Shown here: positions 24,101 through 33,656 of the stretch, piece after piece
Layout: each line of letters begins with the position of its first letter
How positions within the stretch are numbered: position 1 is the stretch's first letter
Made by a program: the position numbers and the translations under genes
Notes under the pieces: model-generated
Seen by the model: the letters and a program-made list of their open reading frames with translations, nothing else
Told to the model about the DNA's origin: nothing
Databases searched by the model: none
Source: Edolisoma coerulescens
Taxonomy: Eukaryota > Chordata > Aves > Passeriformes > Campephagidae
DNA length: 64,000 nucleotides
Assembly: GCA_013397115.1 (NCBI GenBank)
Contig: VWZW01006950.1
Location: forward strand, 248,001 to 312,000
Direction: 5' to 3'

Positions 24101-27100
24101 AACATTGAATTAATAATTAGATTAATAATATTTAGCTAGTATGTAGAGATGTGAAATTTTCACTATTCAATTTACTTTACTATTTTGTTTATTTCACTCC
24201 ATTGTGGAAATGCATCATTTATATTTTGTATGCTTTCAAGTCTTTAATTTTTTTAAAGTCTTAAAAGAACTCCACTAAGAAAATCAACATTTGCTTTTGA
24301 AAAAAAAAATTATTTTAATTTAAAAAAGGAAAAATGAATTGAAAAAGAGTGTTTTAAACAAAAACACCCACAAGGCCAAAATAGATAATTTTTATGAAGA
24401 AAACATTTTGAATGAGAACACTTGAGCAGTATTGCAGAACTGGATGTAGTATTCCCTTATTCTATGGCTTCAAATCTGATATTATTATGGGTTTCATCAA
24501 ATCATGAACATACAGTATTAAGAGCTGCAATCTGACGTTTTCTCATAACCAACAGGCAGACAGATATCCCTTCGGTTGCGACTTTGGAACGAGGACTTCC
24601 AAGGACAGCTTACCCTTTGATTGGTGCATGGGTCGCAGGGCCCCCACGCGCTCCAGCTGCTCAGTTTGCAATCTATTGGAGATGGAGCATTCAGTTCCCT
24701 TGTTCCCCTGCGGAAAGCTTTTTCTGAAGAGCTGTCAAACAAAACATTCCAGTGCAGTCCTGGGCTGTATACTAAAATCACATGTAAGTTTTTATTTAAA
24801 CATAGACCAATATTTTGGAAGCATCTTCAAGCTGCTTTCTGTTTCACTTTCATAGCAGTATTGAGATGTATCCACAGCTGCCTAATATTAAATTCTTTGG
24901 TAGTTTAAAATTACATTTGAAAAAGCTTTGAAGACTTAATAAGCCAGGTCTTTTCCCCTTTTTTTAGATATTTGTGCATACAAATGCTCCTCTGGTGGGT
25001 CATGTTATTGAAGAGAATGAAACAATAATACACAGAGAACATCTGCAGTCTCCTGTTCAGACAGTGGTTGTGCTCCCCAATATGTAAAGCTAAAGACAAA
25101 GACACAGCAGCACATCTCAAATGGATGTAGCACTTCAATACATCTTTGTGATTTTAGCTTATTGACTTTGATAGTGCTGCTCTTAAGCCTGGATAAAAGC
25201 ATAAATGCTTTCCAGAGTTAAAAGAAGACTCATAAATAAAGGTTTTACTTGGTAACAGATAACTTACATTGCTAGAAAAAAAGACGTGTTTAGCTATCTT
25301 ACTATTCTTCAGCTTGCCAAGTTGAATACTCTTGCAGTTAGGCCTACTTTTTTTTTAGAGTGATTTGTCATTTTGGTTTAAATTTTAAATAATAATAAAC
25401 AGTTTTAAATACCATCAAACTTCTGGTTCTCAGTGTAGGGCTATCACTTAATAGAAATCAAGTTTCCTTAGAACACCCAGCGGTAGATATTAAAAACTGA
25501 TGCACTGTAGAATGACTTATCATGTTTAAAAACCAAGGCTAGTAGTTTACTGGTGACTCTATCTTTGCAGGTAGCAATAGTAGATAGCAGAAGAATAAAG
25601 GAGCAATGAAGTCTGACCTGCCTTCTCTCAGTAACTTGTTCCAGTTTGGCCTTACATTCAGGCTATTCATCCTCTATGAAGCAATTCTCTCTCTGCATCT
25701 CTCCAAGTTAATGCCCTTGCCTCTGCTCTACAATGGGACCTTCTTTGCTGAGCCCAGCTGGTTGGCAGATCTGCAGCTCCTGCAGTGTGAGGTACGTACG
25801 GGTTTTCATTGCAGGCAGGGTTTTGCCCTCCACTCTTTGACCCCCTTACATCATACAAATATCTCAGGGGTCCAAACAAATGTAACCTGATTCCACAAGA
25901 TTAAGAAATCTGCAGTTTGGACCAGAAAGACGTAGAGTTTGGTCCAGCTCTGTGGTGCCATTTATTCTATGTTCAGTTTACATGTGTACTAAGTTGTTAT
26001 TGAGAAAATAAATCGACCTCTTTCCAGCCATCAAGTCTTCACCAGCTCAGGGATCACAGGCTTGTTCAACACTTTACCATGACAACTATTAAACACAGAA
26101 ATAGGTTACCCAGGGAAGTGGTAGAATGTCCTTCCCTGGAAATACGCAACACTGGTGGCAGGACCCCTGGATACCCTAATCTAAAGCCCTGTCTTGAAGA
26201 GAGCATCAAAGACCTCCAGAAGTTACTCTCAATGTATTCACCAGTTCTGTGAAATTCTAGAAAGTTGTAGTGTATTTGAGATTTGATGCAGCCTCTTCAA
26301 AAACAACTCTTTCATCTATAATTAGCTCACCTTGCAGATACTTGATACTAAGCAAGCAAGTCTTGAAAAGTTCCTGTACAGTTTTCTGTGAAGTATTTTC
26401 CCACCACTCAGCATGACAGTAACATCAGCAGTGGGAAAAAATTAAAATCTACTGCTCTGGCAAATGAATGGGAATCAGCTTGTTCTTTACTGTATCTGCA
26501 GGATGCCTTTCCATCTCCTTACTGATGGAGGACTGCAAATGTCTGAGTAACAACATCTGTTCTGGTATCTTGTGTTGAAGACTGACAGGTTGTCCTTAAA
26601 GATAGTAGGAGTGAGAACCCTTAGATGCTAGACCTATAAGATATATTGAGGCATCTAATATGATTTATGAAAGCAGATATTTATCTTATTCTTAACAGTT
26701 ACCAAGTATTCTGATGTTAGACAAATTTAAATATATTTCTGAACTTTTAAATTACTGTAAGAATAGAGCCAAAACCCCTTACAGGCAATAAGAATTAATC
26801 ATGGAAAGCAGCCACGTGCCTAAAGAAGCAATCAGATTCAAACAACTTCAGGTCCTAAAGATTCTCCCAGAGGTTGTTGTAAGTCATTATTTAGAGAAAA
26901 GTAAAAATCACAGGCAGAAAAGACTGAGTTGAAGTTTCCAATGCAAATGGAAGTCTTGCCGTCAACTGTCTGCAAATCAGAGCTGATGGTAGTCTCTGCC
27001 TGACTTTTGGGTGGCAACATTTTCCATGTAGTTAAAGATATTTTCCAAACTAAGTGATTCTATCATTTTATGATAATCACAATTTAGCAAATTTTGCAAG

Positions 27101-30100
27101 AGTATTCACTGAGTGATGTACATACACCTGTGGGGGTTCTCCAACTGTATGAGGTTCACATGATTTGCCACAGATCCAGCTTTAGGTTTTTAAATTTACT
27201 TGAGGTTAAAGGAATAAAAATAAAAATAATAATTAAAGAAAAAACAGAAAAATCTCGTTGCAAATGATTCATAAAGTCTGAAACACCACTATTGCTTTCA
27301 CTATTTAGATGATCTGGGAATTCAAAGGGACATATATTCAACAACACTGTTTAGAAGAACCAAGATACTACAAAAATTTGCAAACTTGTTACTTCCACAT
27401 TAAATTTGAAGAAAAAGTGTTTCTGAAAAACCACATTGAAACAGATACTAAGTCACACAATTTAAATAGGAGAGGCGGTAAAAGCAGTTCAGCTACTGAA
27501 GAACATCACTGAAGGTGACAGTTGAGAGCATGAACTTCAGAGACAGGCATGGAAATCAAAATACCTTCTCTGCTATCCTTTATTGAGAGATTTGAGGGTC
27601 AGAAGAGTACTCTTTGGAAAGCAAAAGCCATTTCACAATCAGTACACAGAACTGTTTGCACCTTGTCTTGGATTGCACAGTATACTCCATACACCCTCAG
27701 GCCACATAGCTGTGGTGATTTGCTGTTGAGTCATATTTCAGAATAGGGGTCTGTTGACAAAACGGATGACTCAAAAAAAGTCTTGATTTGATAATTGTCA
27801 CTGACCAAGAAATAAGGCATATCTGTCTTGAATTTGAAGACACGATACCATCACATGAGAGCATGACTTTGCCAACTGTAGTTGCTAGCGCCATCTTCAA
27901 GCTGCACAGCCTTTGGTATGCTGGGGAGCCAAGCGGCTGGCCGATGTTGTCTGCTATGGATTCTCTCCAATAATCATATCTTCTCTCTGGCCAGTTTCTA
28001 ACTGAAGATACTAAACCTGTGTTTTAATTGGATCTGAATCTTAAAGTAGTAATAGCCACCAAAGCATGAGAAGCAAGGGCCTGACCAACGTATGGTGGAA
28101 TGACTCCATCAGGGGAGAAGAGAAGGGCTGCAGATGTCATTTATCTGGACTTCTGTACAGCCTTTGACATGGTCCCCCACGACATTCTTCTCTCTGAATT
28201 GGAGAGTGATGGATTCAATTCCATACTGATAAATGGATAAGAAAGTGGTTGGATGGTCACATCCAGAGGTTAATGGTCAATGGGTCAGAGTCCCAGTGGA
28301 CATCAGTGACAAGTGGTGTCCCTCAGGGGTCTGTACTGGAACCAGTGTTATTTAATATCTTCATTAATGACATAGATGAAGGGATCAAGTGCACTCTCAG
28401 CAAATTTGCAGATGGCACCAAGCTGAGTGGTGCTGTTGACACACCTGAAGGATGGGATGGCATCCAGAGGGACCTGGACAAGCTCAAGAAGTGGCCCATG
28501 GGAATCTGGTGAGGTTTAACAAGACCAAGCTCTGGTGCTGTACCTGGGTAGGGACAACCCCCAGTAGCAGCACAGGCTGGGCATGAACAGACCGAGAGCA
28601 GCCCTGCCCAGAAGGACTTGGGGGTGCTGGGGAGTGAGAGGCTGGACATGACCCAGCCATGGCACTCACAGCCCAGAGGGCCAAACGTGTCCTGGGCTGC
28701 ATCCAGAGCCCTGTGGGCAGCAGGGGAGGGAGGGGATTCTGCCCCTCTGCTCTGCTCTGCTGAGACCCACCTGGAGCTCTGCATCCAGCTCTGGGGTCCT
28801 TTGAATGGGAAAGACACGGACCTGTCAGAGAGTCCAGGGAAAGACACTAAGATGATGAGAGGGATGGAGGACCTCTCCTGTGGGGAAAGGGTGAGAGAAT
28901 TGAGATTGTTCAACCTGGAGAAGAGGCAGCTTAGGGGTGGCCTCACTGCAGCCATCCCATATCTGAAGGGAGCCTTCAAGAAAGATGCAGAGGGGCTTTT
29001 TACTAGACCGTGGAGTGACTGGGTAAGGGGGAACAGATTAAAAGAGAGTAGGTTTAGATTAGATATTAGGAAGAAGTTCTTTGTTGTGAGGGTAGTGAGG
29101 CATTGGCACAGCTTGCCCAGAGGAGTTGTGGATGCCCCATCCATGGAAGTGTTTAAAGCCAGGCTAGATGGAGCTCTGGGCAACCTGGTCTAAGTGAAAG
29201 GTGTCCCTATGCACAGCTGGGACCTTCAAGATCACCTTGTCCCTACCCCCCTGTCATGTGCAGGGATGCCTCCCACTAGACCAGGTTGCTCAAAGTCTTA
29301 CCCAGCCTGGCTTTGAACACTCCCAGTGTTGGTAACCCACAGCCTGCTGGGGCAACCTGCTCCAGTGTCTCACTACCTCCAAAGAACTCCTTCCTAAGAC
29401 CTAACCTAAATTTCCCCTCGTTCAGAGTGCACCCATTACTCCTCATCCTATCACTGTAGTTCCTGATGAAGAGTATCTCTCCAGGTTCCCTGTAGGCACC
29501 TTCAGATACTGGAAGTATCTGAAGTATGAGGTCTCCATCCAACCTTCTCTCCTCCAGGCTGAACAGCCCCAACTTACTCAGTCTGTTGTTGTAGGGGAGG
29601 CGCTTCTGTCTTCTTATTAACTTCGTAGCTTCCTCTGCGCTGGCTTCAACATACACCTATTGCAAGGCTCACATTTTTTCATCACTTAGTTTTGACCATT
29701 CTTGTAAATGACACATAGACATTTCTGGTAGAGTAGCTCTTTAGTTGTTTTCACATGATCATTTGCTAGGGACTAGGCCTTCATTCTCCTCCTAGTGATG
29801 CTTGCTGAAAACACAAAGTCTGTGTTTCCTATGATTAGAAATAGTCAGTCTAGGAGACTTTAAATATTAAGAGAAGTACTGTCAGCATAAAATTGTGCAT
29901 CTTCAGAAAGAAATAGATTGAGACTACGTATTTTCACAGTCAGCATGCAACAGAAAAAAGGTACCTGAACTTTACCTGCCTCCAAAAATATGGCTTCAAT
30001 TACTATCAGTCACCTTTTTTGTGTCACATATATCCAAAATAAACAGATAAACCATTGCTCTCTGACTCCTCAAAACAGAGCAAGAAGTAGTTTTCTTTAT

Positions 30101-30287
30101 CACAGGATGTCTGAGCAAGGTACCATTAGAAATGTCCATACTGAATGTTTAAGCTCTGTGTTAGAGAAACAAAACTGTGGGGACAGCTGCAGAAGACAAA
30201 GAACACTTACCTTCTGCTTTCCCCCGTAAGTGAGGCAGCCGTGTCTACACTGCATAGTACAGCTAGAAGCTGCAGGATAACATGCAT
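9020..30287 (-). CDS. C9: Complement component C9, complete 11-exon coding region
   Basis: C9 is the secreted plasma protein that polymerises on C5b-8 to form the membrane attack complex pore; in birds and mammals it is made mainly by liver. Coding exons in transcript order: 30211-30287, 24614-24764, 23797-23944, 22375-22522, 20591-20729, 18874-19089, 15623-15863, 14145-14273, 10363-10541, 9928-10156, 9020-9180. All introns are GT-AG and every phase matches; the join is 1818 nt, 605 residues plus stop. Domains: signal peptide about 1-17; TSP1 57-109 (WSAW at 63-66); LDLRA 117-150 (SDEDDC); MACPF about 155-500 with signature Y-x6-YGTHY at 338-349; EGF-like 512-543; second TSP1 554-601 (WSCWSPW at 559-565). 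Human C9 is 559 residues and ends after the EGF module, so the last exon is extra relative to mammals. No frameshift or premature stop. The first exon is the least certain. Confidence 0.95.
9928..10156 (-). CDS. C9: C9 exon 10: MACPF end and EGF-like module
   Basis: Residues 477-552. LVPVKMRDAYLKKQNLERAI is nearly invariant in C9. The EGF-like module follows with cysteines 514, 517, 530, 532, 534 and 543. An extra cysteine at 512 (VCKC) precedes the canonical first one. Acceptor TTCTACAG; donor GAAAG/GTTAGT in phase 1. Confidence 0.97.
10363..10541 (-). CDS. C9: C9 exon 9: MACPF C-terminal part
   Basis: Residues 417-476 with IDDAISLVDGG, KEMLLRGSKLVDVQDYIQWA and DAPVVIQQR. Acceptor TTTTTTCTACAG (the AG two bases further on would create a stop codon, so it is excluded); donor CAACGG/GTAAGT in phase 0. 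Confidence 0.97.
11586..13260 (+). mobile_element. CR1 LINE, 5'-truncated, antisense to C9
   Basis: Plus-strand remnant of CR1 ORF2: reverse-transcriptase core with DVIYLAFCKAFDIVPHD, TGGVPQGSVLG and FPDDTKLSH, then the C-terminal region (RAKRVLGCLQSSVGSRA; EERFRLDDRRKFFTQKAV). It ends in the typical tail near 13250 ('ccattctatgattttatg'). Frames are broken by stops and small indels, so it is inactive. The true length is probably about 394 bp shorter, because of the duplication around the N at 12639. Confidence 0.9.
12246..13032. repeat. 393-bp perfect tandem duplication around a single N
   Basis: Bases 12246-12638 and 12640-13032 are the same length and appear identical; frames translated from each copy agree residue for residue (for example 108 codons at 12248-12574 and 12642-12968, minus strand). 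The only base between the copies is an N at 12639. This pattern is expected when overlapping contig ends are joined without being merged. Confidence 0.9.
13464..13520. repeat. GT-rich low-complexity tract
   Basis: Imperfect (GT)n with GTGTGAGTGTGTGGGTATGT. A second tract of the same kind at 13904-13980 mixes TGTA, TATG and TGTG units. Confidence 0.6.
13681..13803 (+). mobile_element. CR1 3'-end fragment
   Basis: Short CR1 tail with a 'gcctccagaagaccctcccaaccctcaac' style end followed by 'tcctgtgattctgtgat'. It lies about 420 bp downstream of the larger CR1 in the same orientation. Confidence 0.7.
14145..14273 (-). CDS. C9: C9 exon 8: MACPF, second transmembrane-hairpin region
   Basis: Residues 374-416, including GITVEDVKKCLGYHLD, which matches the conserved CLGYHLD block of C9. 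Acceptor CTACTTCCAG; donor GACAAAT/GTAAGT in phase 1. Confidence 0.97.
14274..15622. other. C9: C9 intron 7
   Basis: 1.3-kb AT-rich intron. No repeat family or gene recognised. Confidence 0.7.
15623..15863 (-). CDS. C9: C9 exon 7: MACPF signature exon
   Basis: Residues 294-373. Carries FLHVKGQIQLGRF and the MACPF signature YFKFLEDYGTHY (338-349), followed by the SGTVGG hinge glycines. All signature residues are intact. Acceptor CTTTCATTCAG; donor CGATTAG/GTATGC in phase 1. Confidence 0.98.
17489..18092 (+). mobile_element. Solo LTR of an avian ERVL-type endogenous retrovirus
   Basis: A 604-bp block that begins TGTCATCTTGTGCTC and ends ACCACAACA, so it has TG...CA-type ends. It contains the landmarks of a common avian ERVL LTR: 'ctagggtaaagttaatttt', 'attttccataccacatgac', a TATAAAG-like box near 17772, 'gatggctgaacacctgcctg' and 'gttaaactgtctatatctcagcccacgag' near the polyadenylation region. 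No gag/pol/env remnants flank it, so it is a recombined solo LTR. No matching target-site duplication is visible (cataa before, tgtct after), so the exact ends are approximate. Family name not claimed. Confidence 0.75.
18327..18383. repeat. Two-copy 30-bp-period direct repeat
   Basis: The 27-mer at 18327-18353 recurs at 18357-18383 with one A/G difference. Each copy starts with TGACTAAAGTCA, an inverted TGACT/AGTCA pair, and ends GCAGCATGCTAGT. Confidence 0.9.
18874..19089 (-). CDS. C9: C9 exon 6: MACPF first transmembrane-hairpin region
   Basis: Residues 222-293, 216 nt. By position this holds the first helix cluster (TMH1) that unfurls into membrane-spanning strands during pore assembly. 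Two N-glycosylation sequons are visible (NAS at 267, NYT at 280). Acceptor CTTTCCTCAG; donor GAAAGG/GTGAGA in phase 0. Confidence 0.97.
19090..20590. other. C9: C9 intron 5
   Basis: 1.5-kb intron with a CR1 tail at 19384-19720; otherwise AT-rich with no gene-like frames. Confidence 0.7.
19384..19720 (+). mobile_element. CR1 3'-end fragment
   Basis: Reads as a CR1 3' region: 'gaggggaagaggagggcaggcactgatctctt', 'ggttcttcacctagagggttgttgggccctggaacaggctccccagggcagt' and the tail 'gactcgatgatccttgtgggtctcttccaactcaggagattctatg'. Same orientation as the other plus-strand CR1 copies. Truncated and non-coding. Confidence 0.85.
20591..20729 (-). CDS. C9: C9 exon 5: MACPF N-terminal part
   Basis: Residues 175-221, including INVLGMKPMASPFDNEF and NGLCERVRDGNTRTYYR, then PWNVAVLTYD. 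These are among the most conserved C9 segments. Acceptor TTTTCTTGTAG; donor TATGAT/GTAAGC in phase 0. Confidence 0.98.
20730..22374. other. C9: C9 intron 4
   Basis: 1.6-kb AT-rich intron with a short (TA)n near 21136. No repeat family or gene recognised. Confidence 0.7.
22375..22522 (-). CDS. C9: C9 exon 4: LDLRA module and MACPF entry
   Basis: Residues 126-174. Contains RCIKRRLVCNVDNDCGDYSDEDDC in two parts, the calcium-binding acidic cluster of an LDL-receptor class A repeat, followed by the RTAGH segment that leads into MACPF. Acceptor TTGATCAG; donor CACGG/GTATGT in phase 2. Confidence 0.97.
22523..23796. other. C9: C9 intron 3
   Basis: 1.3-kb AT-rich intron with one imperfect palindrome (22911-22961). 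No gene-like frames. Confidence 0.7.
22911..22961. repeat. Imperfect 51-bp palindrome
   Basis: Outer arms TTTTGGAC (22911-22918) and GTCCAAAA (22954-22961) are perfect complements, and inner arms TATTATT (22921-22927) and AATAATA (22941-22947) also pair. It resembles a very short foldback element. No family assigned. Confidence 0.6.
23797..23944 (-). CDS. C9: C9 exon 3: rest of TSP1 and start of LDLRA
   Basis: Residues 77-125. Starts FRSRRIERFGQFGGKAC, matching the conserved RSRxIExFGQF block of C9, then the TSP1 cysteines and the first LDLRA cysteines (C117, C123). Acceptor TTTCTTTCAAG; donor TTCGG/GTAGGT in phase 1. Confidence 0.97.
24614..24764 (-). CDS. C9: C9 exon 2: N-terminus of mature protein and start of TSP1
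   Basis: Encodes residues 26-76: a spacer, then the first thrombospondin type-1 module starting at DCKLSSWSAWGPC. The WxxW pair (W63, W66) is the usual C-mannosylation site of complement TSP1 domains. Acceptor TATACAG is followed by CCCAGG; the donor is AAAGG/GTAAGC in phase 0. The acceptor has a weak pyrimidine tract, but only this AG fits exon 1. Confidence 0.9.
26087..26262 (+). mobile_element. Possible old CR1 3'-end fragment
   Basis: 'aataggttacccagggaagtggtagaatgtccttccctggaaat' resembles the CR1 'ggttgcccagggaggtggtggagt' block, and 'gacctccagaag' resembles its tail, but the match is diverged. Confidence 0.4.
28100..29255 (+). mobile_element. CR1 LINE, 5'-truncated
   Basis: Plus-strand CR1 ORF2 remnant: DVIYLDFCTAFDMVPHDI, TSGVPQGSVLEPVLFNIFI, then FADGTKLSG, where the usual FADDT-type motif has lost its second Asp. 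This is followed by the C-terminal region with RFRLDIRKKFFVVRVVRHW and LPRGVVDAPSMEVFKARLDG. Ends near 29255. Stops and frameshifts make it inactive. A long antisense frame (28323-29183) is a shadow. Confidence 0.9.
29270..29660 (-). mobile_element. CR1 LINE 3' fragment, opposite orientation
   Basis: Minus-strand CR1 C-terminal coding remnant, open for 126 codons (29276-29656): EEATKLIRRQKRLPYNN, LGLFSLEERRLDGDLI, GKFRLGLRKEFFGG, TLGVFKARLGKTLSNLV. Divergent from the copy next to it, so a different CR1 subfamily. The two copies meet tail to tail near 29.26 kb. Confidence 0.85.
30211..30287 (-). CDS. C9: C9 exon 1: start codon and signal peptide
   Basis: Minus-strand ATG at 30287-30285 opens a hydrophobic leader (MHVILQLLAVLCSV, then DTAA) typical of a signal peptide; cleavage is likely near residue 17. 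The exon closes with AAG before GTAAGT in phase 2, which fits exactly the phase of exon 2. A second ATG four bases later is out of frame. Assignment rests on leader character, donor and phase, because signal peptides are poorly conserved. It lies 5.4 kb upstream of exon 2. Confidence 0.75.
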
Positions 30288-30360
30288 GATTCTCGTTTTG
30301 TAGGTTAATAGACTAGAATTGCCGTGATTGAATTTGTAATTTATTTATTTGTTCCTTTTG
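30288..30360 (-). promoter_or_regulatory. C9: Candidate C9 core promoter
   Basis: On the minus strand an AATAAATAAA TATA-like box lies at 30339-30350, about 55 bases before the start codon. Between them is TATTAACC (30303-30310), which contains an HNF1-type half site (GTTAAT on the plus strand), fitting a liver gene. Start site and factor binding are inference. Confidence 0.3.
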
Positions 30361-32244
30361 TTATTCATTACCAAGAGAACAAACAGAAAGCAGTGTGCAC
30401 TGCAGAATGCCAGTAACTGGCCAAAACTGCCTTACTGTAAGTGCTCTAAAGTCCACTTTTCAGAAAATTCCACTTTTTCCCTGTATGGGGAAATACTGTG
30501 AAGCACTTGTAAGGTTAAAAATAAACCAATTTTGTTTAACAGTACCTTTTGAATATAGGAAAGACATTATGTATTGAATTAAGAGAACCATTAACTGCCT
30601 AGTAAAAAAGCTGTCATAACGGTGACTCATGCAAAGAACAAATAGTTCCTAAAGCAGAGCTGTTTACAACAGCGAGTTCAGTGTATAACAGCTTTGGAAT
30701 CTTCATTTGGAGTACTGGAGGACTAAAGTCCCAAGATTCTTTTTTTATTCCTCCCCCAGCCAATATAAAAGAACAACACCTATTTTTTGTGGGTTTGAAT
30801 GAGACTAAAACTCATCTGGCTTTCACTCTGTCACAAAAACCCAAACCTCAAGCCAGCTCTTTAGAAGGGCATTCCTTTCCAGTAGTTTGCTGTAATCCAG
30901 ATTTAAGGCATCATGTGTTGGACACAGTCACGACAGAAGTCACTCATAAATAACCTGCTGTTTAGCTGTTAAGAATTACATATCTGGATGCAGTCTTAAA
31001 ATAATCATCCAGGGTAAAGATATTCCAGATTACCATGGGTAATTGAAAAAACAATAAAAGTGCTTTTATTTTTTTCTGTTCTCTGCTTTTTGTGACAGGG
31101 TGAGGGAAGTGTGTAAAGTAAGACAGGCAAATTTTTCCCCCTATTCAAGCCTTGATTTCTGATTATTTCATTTAAAGGAACTTTCATCTGCTGCAGGCTC
31201 AGTCCAGCTTGATGAGTCCAGTGACAATAAACTCATTTATTAGCAAGAATGTAAGACACAGGCACTTGTAATATTGTATTGTTTCATCATAGCTGCTATC
31301 ATATTTCATGGTTCTTTAAGAAAGAGACTCAGAGTAAACAGCTGTTCAAAGTTAGCTAGCAGACCAGCAGGCATCTTTGGTCAGTTTGTAAGAGGTCCTG
31401 CTAACAACTATGAGTGATCATCCTGATGGCCATTTCAAAATCTAGGACTGACCAGCAGCGATTTAAATCCTTAACTCAGATTCTGGCAAATATATTCCTT
31501 CATATGGGCATTAAGACAGTCAATTGTCCTCTTAGTTTTGATAATAAATTACATGGTGCCATGCAGTCAAGAAGATAAAAAAAAACCCCAACAAATTGTG
31601 ACTCTGTAAACCCCTTAACCTATATTTCAAGCTGGATAACAAATCCCTTGCAATAAGATTTTTTTAATCGCTTAACTATCAAACAATGTTGGAAATAAGC
31701 AGAATAGTTTAAAACAGCAGCTTACTAATGGATTTATTGGTTTTTTTAGCTGTATCTGCTAAAGGAGTTATATAGTTTCTTCCAAACATGAGAACATGTT
31801 CTAGTTGAGATTTCCCAGCATCAGTTTAGATCTCCTGCAAAGCTGGAATACATCAGCTGAATTATTGATACTTCTGAGTGCAATGCAATTTAAGTACCCA
31901 AGTCCCATGGTCCTGCAGAAAGAAGCAAGAAAGCATCTTTAACAGCAACAAGCTCAGGCTGAGCAGCCAAAGGGACAAAGCTCTAATGACAGCTTTTACT
32001 AAATCAATTTTGTTATTATTATTATTATTATTTTATTTATTTTTGGAGATTTTAGTTTTTGATATGGCACAGCATTTGTTGAAGAGGTCCAGTGCAAGAA
32101 GTTACAGAAAGACACTTTGCCATCAGACAGCTACAGAATCTGTGAGGAATGATTCTTAGCAGGCTTTGAACTCCTGATGTCAACTAGACCACAAGATTGA
32201 GTTACTGAGGACAGAATCAACAGCCACACTGATGTTCATTTGGT
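30361..32244. other. Spacer between C9 and DAB2
   Basis: Under 2 kb of AT-rich sequence between the C9 promoter and the probable end of the DAB2 3' UTR. Contains an (ATT)n microsatellite at 32012-32045. No gene-like frames. Confidence 0.5.
32012..32045. repeat. (ATT)n microsatellite
   Basis: Six consecutive ATT units running into TTTTATTTATTTTT. Confidence 0.85.
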
Positions 32245-33656
32245 ATGAAGAGTTGCTTCTTTTTAATGTCATTAAGTAACAGATACTACAGTTTTATATA
32301 ACAGTGTAACATCAATAAGTTTCTACATTTCCNNNNNNNNNNNNNNTTTTTTTTTTTTTTGCGTTACAGAAAGTGCAAGAGAAGTTTGTATACAAGACTA
32401 ATTGCATGACTGGCTGAATTGGGTACTAGCACTGTATTCAAGTTGACTTTCTTAGCTCTCCAGTTTAGCAACAGCTTAGGCATTTGATTTAACACTAACA
32501 TTTCAAGTTTATACTTAGCATTAACAGAAAAACTTCTGACACATCAGTCATCACCACTGGCCAAGAATGTAGCTGTTACAGGCAGTTGTAACTGGTTCAA
32601 AAATCTGTTAGTAAAGAGGCTCTTAAGAAAAGGTGTGCTTTTCAAGAGATAAGAGTACTACCTCACATTAATGGCACAGAGGTGGTGCATCTGCTCACAA
32701 GGAGCCTAGGCATGGAGTGAAGCCATTATGGTGTTTTTGTTTTCTAACATGCTGGAAACATACCCCACCACACCATGTGACAACTCAAACTAAGCACATC
32801 AGGGATTCACTGAGATATAAGCAAGAACCTTACCTGCTTGTTGCATTTGTCTGCCAAGCCACCTTAATAGAAGAGTAATCCTAGTAGATTTCCCTCCCTG
32901 AAAAACGCTGTATTAGCACCAAGACAACAGTTAGTGTCCACTACTACCTAAATGTTCTTCAAGAAGTTTTTCAGCTTACAGTGTAGGCCTCTAGTACTCA
33001 GGGCTTCAACAGTGCTGTTAGAGACCCCGCAGTCCCTTAATGACACATTTATGGTGGAATGATACTTTTACTTTTAGTTAAATAGACTAATATTAAATTC
33101 TTTTCCTCTACACATAGTTACATTTTTGTGGCTAAGAGACCAAGTCACCTGTCCAGTCACCAATTAGAACTGAGTAGCATCCACTTAACTTTACAACTGG
33201 CTGCTGCTGTCATGACGGGCAACTGACCTAGTTGTTTAAGGTATGGAGTTTTAGCTACTAATTCAATACCCTTATGCAAAGGCAACACCTCTTCCCTAGG
33301 TACATGAAGTTCCTCTATTTTGGGACAGTAAGTGCTATGTAAAGGGAAATGGTACAAGACACATTACCCAGTGCTGCCAACCTTTTTGTAGAGGAGTGCA
33401 AAGAACTAAAGTAAAGGTAACATCCACCAATTTGATTTGGGTTTTCAGCGTGAGTCAATATCCCCATTTGCTTTGCCCTGAATTATCATCTTCACAGCAT
33501 GTTCTTTGAGGGTCCATGCTTCAATCCACCTGGATATGTATTAGATTGCAGACATCATGAAACAACAGCAAGAACAGCAGACAGCAAAGTGAAACACGTA
33601 GAAAAATCACGTTGAGAAGAGGTCCAGTTATTCCATTTGTCCTTTTCTGGTTACGC
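32245..33656 (-). other. DAB2: Probable DAB2 terminal 3' UTR exon
   Basis: The last coding exon ends in a strong donor five bases after the stop codon, so a further exon is required. The best acceptor seen downstream is TTTCCATCATACTAG before 33656. A minus-strand ATTAAA at 32262-32267 could be the poly(A) signal, giving about 1.4 kb of 3' UTR. Both ends are predicted only. Confidence 0.4.
32333..32346. other. Sequence gap (14 N)
   Basis: Fourteen undetermined bases directly followed by 14 T (32347-32360); the homopolymer is the likely cause. It falls inside the proposed DAB2 3' UTR exon. Confidence 0.95.

Larger units (their letters stand above)
24765..30210. other. C9: C9 intron 1
   Basis: 5.4-kb first intron. 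It contains two convergent CR1 copies (28100-29255 plus, 29270-29660 minus) and a possible older CR1 tail near 26.1 kb. Several short open frames here (for example 25005-25202 and 25606-25890) show no domain and no exon-like splice context. Confidence 0.7.

Noticed and set aside
25005..25202. Candidate C9 leader starting MCCCVFVFSF
   Set aside because: No GT donor in a phase that fits exon 2, and the 30211-30287 exon fits both leader character and phase.
28323..29183. 286-codon minus-strand open frame, the longest in the window
   Set aside because: It is the antisense of a plus-strand CR1 copy with typical CR1 protein motifs; no domain of its own.
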